A stretch of DNA of 64,000 nucleotides from Microbacterium sp. GCS4 (lineage in GTDB: Bacteria > Actinomycetota > Actinomycetes > Actinomycetales > Microbacteriaceae), in the NCBI RefSeq assembly GCF_001262495.1, contig NZ_LGYE01000001.1:682001-746000 (forward strand), given 5' to 3'. The notes beneath the pieces are model-generated. The model did not search any database. It was not told the DNA's origin and worked only from the letters and a program-made list of their open reading frames with translations. How positions within the stretch are numbered: position 1 is the first letter of the stretch; the number at the start of each line of letters is the position of its first letter. Shown one piece after another: positions 61,030-64,000 of this stretch. The position numbers and the translations under genes are program-made.

Positions 61030-61278
61030 ATGGATTGGCGCGACAAGGCCGCCTGCTTGACTGTCGACCCCGAGCTTTTCTTCCCCGTCGGGAACACCGG
61101 TCCGGCAGTCGACCAGATCGAGAAGGCCAAGACCGTCTGCGCCACCTGCACCGTGACCGAGATCTGCCTGCAGTACGCCCTCGAGACCAGCCAGGACTCG
61201 GGCGTGTGGGGAGGCCTCTCCGAAGACGAGCGCCGCGCCCTCAAGCGCCGCGCCGCTCGCGCCCGCCGCGCCTCCTGA
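61030..61278 (+). CDS. whiB1: WhiB-family transcription factor (WhiB1-like)
   Basis: 82 residues. Four cluster cysteines Cys9, Cys37, Cys40, Cys46 (CxxC within CATCTVTEIC) bind a 4Fe-4S cluster, followed by GVWGG and a basic C-terminus (RRALKRRAARARRAS) for DNA. Short WhiB1-type proteins are NO-sensitive regulators that bind sigma-A. Synteny with pdtaS (next gene, opposite strand) mirrors mycobacterial whiB1-pdtaS, which supports the WhiB1 assignment. Confidence 0.9.
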   Translation: MDWRDKAACLTVDPELFFPVGNTGPAVDQIEKAKTVCATCTVTEICLQYALETSQDSGVWGGLSEDERRALKRRAARARRAS

Positions 61279-61285
61279 CCGTACT

Positions 61286-61328
61286 ACGCCGAAGCGGCCC
61301 CGGACACCGTCCGGGGCCGCTTCGGCGT
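61286..61328. terminator. Bidirectional terminator whiB/pdtaS
   Basis: 19-bp stem (ACGCCGAAGCGGCCCCGGA and complement) with a 5-nt loop between the convergent genes; the longest stem in the window. Confidence 0.88.
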
Positions 61329-61348
61329 ATCAGGGCGTGACCTCGCAC

Positions 61349-62833
61349 TCAGGCGGTCAGCCAGCGCAGCGGGATGTCGATCACGACCTCCGTGCCCTCA
61401 CCCTCGCTCCCCCGCCACTCGATCGAGCCGCTCAGCTCGCCCTGGATGAGGGTGCGGATGATCTGCGTGCCCAGCCCCTGCCCGACTCTGCCCTCCGGCA
61501 GGCCGTGCCCGGTGTCGCGGACGATGACGCGCAGGTTCTCCTCCGTGCGGGTCGCGTCGATCGTCACGATGCCCTCCTGGCCGGCCAGACCGTGCTCGAC
61601 GGCATTGGTCACCACCTCGGTCAGCGCGAGCGCCAGCGGCGTGGCGTACTCGCTCGGCAGCACCCCGAAACGACCGGTGGACTGGGTGCGCGCGCGGGTG
61701 TTCGGCGCCGAGGCGACCTCGGCGACGAGCTTGAGCACGCGGTGGAAGACCTCGTCGAAGTCGACCTTCTGCGTCAGCCCCTGGGCGAGCGTGTCATGCA
61801 CCACCGCGATCGCGTCGACGCGCCGCATGGCCTGGGTCAGAGCGTCTCGCGCCTCGTCCGAGTGGGTGCGTCGCGCCTGGATGCGCAGCAGCGAGGCGAC
61901 CGTCTGCAGGTTGTTCTTGACGCGGTGATGGATCTCACGGATCGTCGCGTCCTTGGTGATGAGCTCCTGCTCCTGGTGTCGGAGCTCCGACACGTCGCGG
62001 CACAGGACGATCGCGCCGATGCGGGTGCCGTGGTGCTTGAGCGGGATCGCGCGGAGAGACACCGTCACGCCCCGCGCCTCGATGTCGGTGCGCCACGGGG
62101 CACGACCGGTCACGACCACGGGCAGCGATTCGTCGACCTGACGCGACGGCGGCACGAGGCGGGTCGTGACCTCGGCCAGCGACTCCCCCTCGAGCTCGTC
62201 GTCGAAGCCCATGCGGTTGAAAGCGGAGAGGGCGTTGGGGCTCGCGAACGTCGTGATGCCGTCGACATCGATGCGGATCAGTCCGTCCGAGGCGCGCGGC
62301 GCCCCGCGACGGGGAGAGGTCGGGGCCGCGAGGTCGGGGAAGCTCCCGTCGGCGATCATGCGGAACAGGTCGTTGGCGCATTCGTCGAACGTGATCTGCT
62401 GCCGGGACGGCGTGCGCGCCTCGCCGAGGTTGGTGTGCCGTGTCACGACGCCGATGACCGACGGGGGCCGCTCGGCGTCGCCGCGCACGTTCACGATCGG
62501 CACGGCCCGAACGCGGGTCGGGGTCTCCTCGAACCAGTCGGGTGACGAGGAGTCGACGATCTCCGCGGAGTCGAATGCGCCCTGCACCTGCGTGCGCCAT
62601 TGCGGACGGACCCGCTCCCCGACGATGTCGCGGTAGAAGAGGGTGGCGGCGCCGCTGGGGCGGGCATGGGCGACGGCGATGAAAGACCCGTCCTCGGTCT
62701 GCACCCAGACGACGATGTCGGCGGACGCGAGGTCCGCGAGAAGCTGGCCGTCACCGGCGAGTCGATGGAGCCATTCGACGTCGTTGTCGGTCAGGCGGCC
62801 CTGAGCGTGGGCGAGATCACTGAGTGTTGACAC
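61349..62833 (-). CDS. pdtaS: PdtaS-like cytosolic sensor histidine kinase
   Basis: 494 residues, close to mycobacterial PdtaS (about 500). Order: GAF-like domain (1-150), PAS (180-285), HisKA_2 with IREIHHRVKNNLQ (phospho-His at 302/303), and HATPase (about 370-490; LTEVVTNAVEHGL, DTGHGLP, QGLGTQI). PdtaS phosphorylates the ANTAR regulator PdtaR; no pdtaR is in the window. Leaderless: GTG at 62833, TAGGCT (62840-62845, reverse) 6 nt upstream. It lies 24 nt after the Rv3235-family gene. Confidence 0.92.
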   Translation of the reverse strand: MSTLSDLAHAQGRLTDNDVEWLHRLAGDGQLLADLASADIVVWVQTEDGSFIAVAHARPSGAATLFYRDIVGERVRPQWRTQVQGAFDSAEIVDSSSPDWFEETPTRVRAVPIVNVRGDAERPPSVIGVVTRHTNLGEARTPSRQQITFDECANDLFRMIADGSFPDLAAPTSPRRGAPRASDGLIRIDVDGITTFASPNALSAFNRMGFDDELEGESLAEVTTRLVPPSRQVDESLPVVVTGRAPWRTDIEARGVTVSLRAIPLKHHGTRIGAIVLCRDVSELRHQEQELITKDATIREIHHRVKNNLQTVASLLRIQARRTHSDEARDALTQAMRRVDAIAVVHDTLAQGLTQKVDFDEVFHRVLKLVAEVASAPNTRARTQSTGRFGVLPSEYATPLALALTEVVTNAVEHGLAGQEGIVTIDATRTEENLRVIVRDTGHGLPEGRVGQGLGTQIIRTLIQGELSGSIEWRGSEGEGTEVVIDIPLRWLTA

Positions 62834-62857
62834 CCGTCCAGCCTAGAGCGCACCGGC

Positions 62858-63244
62858 TCACAGGATCGCCAGCGACGTGGAGCGCCACCGACGATCGAGC
62901 CCCTCCAGGCGGATCGCGACAGCCCTGGTGCGTCCGGGCCCCGCGACCACGACGACCGCCTCGACGATGCCGTCCGCGGGCTCCGAGGCGCGGATGCTCA
63001 GGATCTCGAAAGATGGACGCGCCGGTGGCACACCGCGCGCACTGCGGGCCCGCGCGGACAGGTTCGCACGGGTCACCAGGCTGCGGTAGGCGTCCTCGCT
63101 GAACCAGCGGGCGAGCTGATCGACCTCCCTGATCCCTGCGAGGACCTCGAGCACGCCTCTCGTCAGGCTCCGCAGCAGCGGCAGCGGGTCCGGCAGCTCG
63201 AGGCGTGGTGTGGGCTGCGGGCCGAAGTACTCGTGAAGCGACAT
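62858..63244 (-). CDS. Rv3235-family protein
   Basis: 128 residues. The actinobacterial Rv3235 family: LTRGVLEVLAGIREVDQLARWFSEDAYRSLVTRANL, ILSIRASEPADGIVEAVVVVAGPGRTRAVAIRLEGLDRRWRSTSL. A small cytosolic cystatin/NTF2-like fold is possible; no function is known. In mycobacteria it sits near secA and pdtaS. A GGAGAAGG ribosome site supports the ATG at 63244. Confidence 0.83.
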   Translation of the reverse strand: MSLHEYFGPQPTPRLELPDPLPLLRSLTRGVLEVLAGIREVDQLARWFSEDAYRSLVTRANLSARARSARGVPPARPSFEILSIRASEPADGIVEAVVVVAGPGRTRAVAIRLEGLDRRWRSTSLAIL

Positions 63245-63371
63245 CTGGGACCTTCTCCGTCCGGGGAACTGCGGTCAGTAGAGCACGCGGGATCACACCG
63301 GATCGGGGCTTCCGCCGAAGTGTGTGGATAACTCGTATGCCCGAACCATGCGGTCGCCTACCGTGTCTCGG

Positions 63372-63983
63372 GTGCACTGGGATCGTCTGTTCGAAGACCT
63401 CGAGGGTCAGCTCGCCTCCGAGTGGGAGAGCGAGCGCGCCGCGCTGGATGCCGAGTCGGAGCGTCTGCGCATCTCCCGTCTGGACCTGCGGGACCGGCTG
63501 CGGGTCCTCTGCGACTCCGGGGCCGCGGCCACGGTCGACGTCGCGGGCGGCGATCGCATCCGCGTGCGCCTGCAGGCCCTCGGCGCGGACTGGACGGCCG
63601 TGGCCCTGGCGGAGCCTGAGGGCGCCTTCCGGGCTCGCGCGACCCGGATCGTGCCGGTGCACGCGATCCGCGGGATCGGGGTCGACCACGGTCAGCTGCT
63701 CGCGAGCCTGGACGGCGCCGACCGCGACGACGGAGTGCTCCAAGAGCGGATGACCCTCGGCTTCGTGCTCCGCGACCTCGCGCGCCGTCGGGTCCCGGTG
63801 CGCGTCCTCAGGGTCGGAGACTCAGAGCTGCACGGGACGATCGACCGCGCAGGGGCGGATCACCTGGACCTCGCGGTCCACGATGCCGGCGCGCCGCGGA
63901 CCGTGAGCGCCGTGCGCAGCTTCTGCATCGTGCCGTTCAGCGCTCTCGCCGGGGTGCAGATCGTCGGGGATCACATGCCCTGA
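63372..63983 (+). CDS. Uncharacterised actinobacterial protein
   Basis: 203 residues. N-terminal charged helix (about 1-50, HWDRLFEDLEGQLASEWESERAALDAE), then a beta-rich region (SGAAATVDVAGGDRIRVRL and HGTIDRAGADHLDLAVHD), ending SFCIVPFSALAGVQIVGDHMP. No recognised domain; the two halves could form SH3-like or PRC-like barrels. The GTG at 63372 is 7 nt after TACCGT (63359-63364) and is preferred; GTG 63324 and ATG 63348 are in-frame alternatives. Divergent from the Rv3235 gene. Confidence 0.75.
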   Translation: MHWDRLFEDLEGQLASEWESERAALDAESERLRISRLDLRDRLRVLCDSGAAATVDVAGGDRIRVRLQALGADWTAVALAEPEGAFRARATRIVPVHAIRGIGVDHGQLLASLDGADRDDGVLQERMTLGFVLRDLARRRVPVRVLRVGDSELHGTIDRAGADHLDLAVHDAGAPRTVSAVRSFCIVPFSALAGVQIVGDHMP

Positions 63984-64000
63984 GCGCGGACGCCGCCCCA

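Noticed and set aside
39414..61328. The long perfect hairpins at gene ends as a mobile repeat family
   Set aside because: Their stems differ in sequence and each lies right after a stop codon, so they are independent terminators and not copies of one repeat.
1..64000. CRISPR arrays, insertion sequences, integrases, prophage genes, toxin-antitoxin or restriction systems
   Set aside because: I saw no regularly spaced repeats, transposase or integrase motifs, or defence-protein signatures on either strand.

Overview
The window is about 70 percent GC, its coding strands have strongly GC-biased third positions, and its gene families are typical of high-GC Actinobacteria: WhiB next to PdtaS, SigR/RsrA, Kgd, GuaB1, Eis, DUF3097 and an Rv3235-family protein. 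Many starts appear leaderless. Gene content and protein style fit the family Microbacteriaceae, most likely Microbacterium or a close relative (inference; no 16S rRNA is present). Genes are tightly packed, with many 1-4 base overlaps. I see no insertion sequence, prophage, CRISPR array, rRNA or other sign of a recently acquired island, so this reads as core chromosome.

Layout. 1-6.1 kb: aspartate-pathway genes (hom, cut by the window edge, and lysA) with a YihY membrane protein, an LmeA-like lipid-binding protein and argS. 6.1-8.5 kb: an SGNH hydrolase, a tRNA-Arg(CCG) with terminator, and a DUF6153-DUF305 pair behind a near-perfect CsoR-type copper operator. 8.5-13.3 kb: a GH15 trehalase/glucoamylase-like enzyme divergent from a glucose-6-phosphate dehydrogenase, then an AEC transporter and a CGNR zinc-finger regulator. 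13.4-16.9 kb: ThrE exporter, then an ohrR-ohr-MDR peroxide operon with a clear OhrR operator. 16.9-21.0 kb: an internally deleted RidA remnant, a DinB2-type polymerase lacking the aromatic steric gate, DUF1304, CPBP protein, trmB and DUF3097. 21.1-28.2 kb: a TPM/PspA membrane module, an arginase-fold enzyme overlapping an HExxH protein, an iron-box SIP-like protein, a protein phosphatase, an AhpD-like protein and an alpha/beta hydrolase.

28.2-33.2 kb: a complete five-gene oligopeptide-type ABC transporter (SBP, two permeases, two ATPases). 33.2-37.9 kb: GNAT, ung, SDR, a divergent EamA exporter/TetR pair with two operators, and a MerR-GyrI regulator. 38-42.4 kb: methionine synthesis (metY, metX) around an EEP-family membrane protein, then NUDIX. 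42.4-51.2 kb: MFS pump, thiamine-binding protein, GT87-like membrane protein, nnrD, an old yellow enzyme, two CNNM/CBS proteins and GuaB1. 51.4-60.8 kb: kgd, eis, the SigR-RsrA thiol-stress pair, aroA, rsgA, bcp and a small membrane protein. 61.0-64 kb: whiB1-like, pdtaS, an Rv3235-family protein and an uncharacterised protein.

A shared theme is redox and metal stress: ohrR/ohr, bcp, AhpD-like, OYE, SigR/RsrA, WhiB, a CsoR site and an iron box. The most noteworthy observations are the DinB2-like polymerase with Ile at the steric-gate position, the CsoR-type site controlling DUF6153-DUF305, the paired TetR operators lying over two leaderless promoters, and a window-wide pattern of TANNNT boxes 6-9 nt before start codons, which implies pervasive leaderless transcription. 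I did not find a clearly undescribed multi-gene system.
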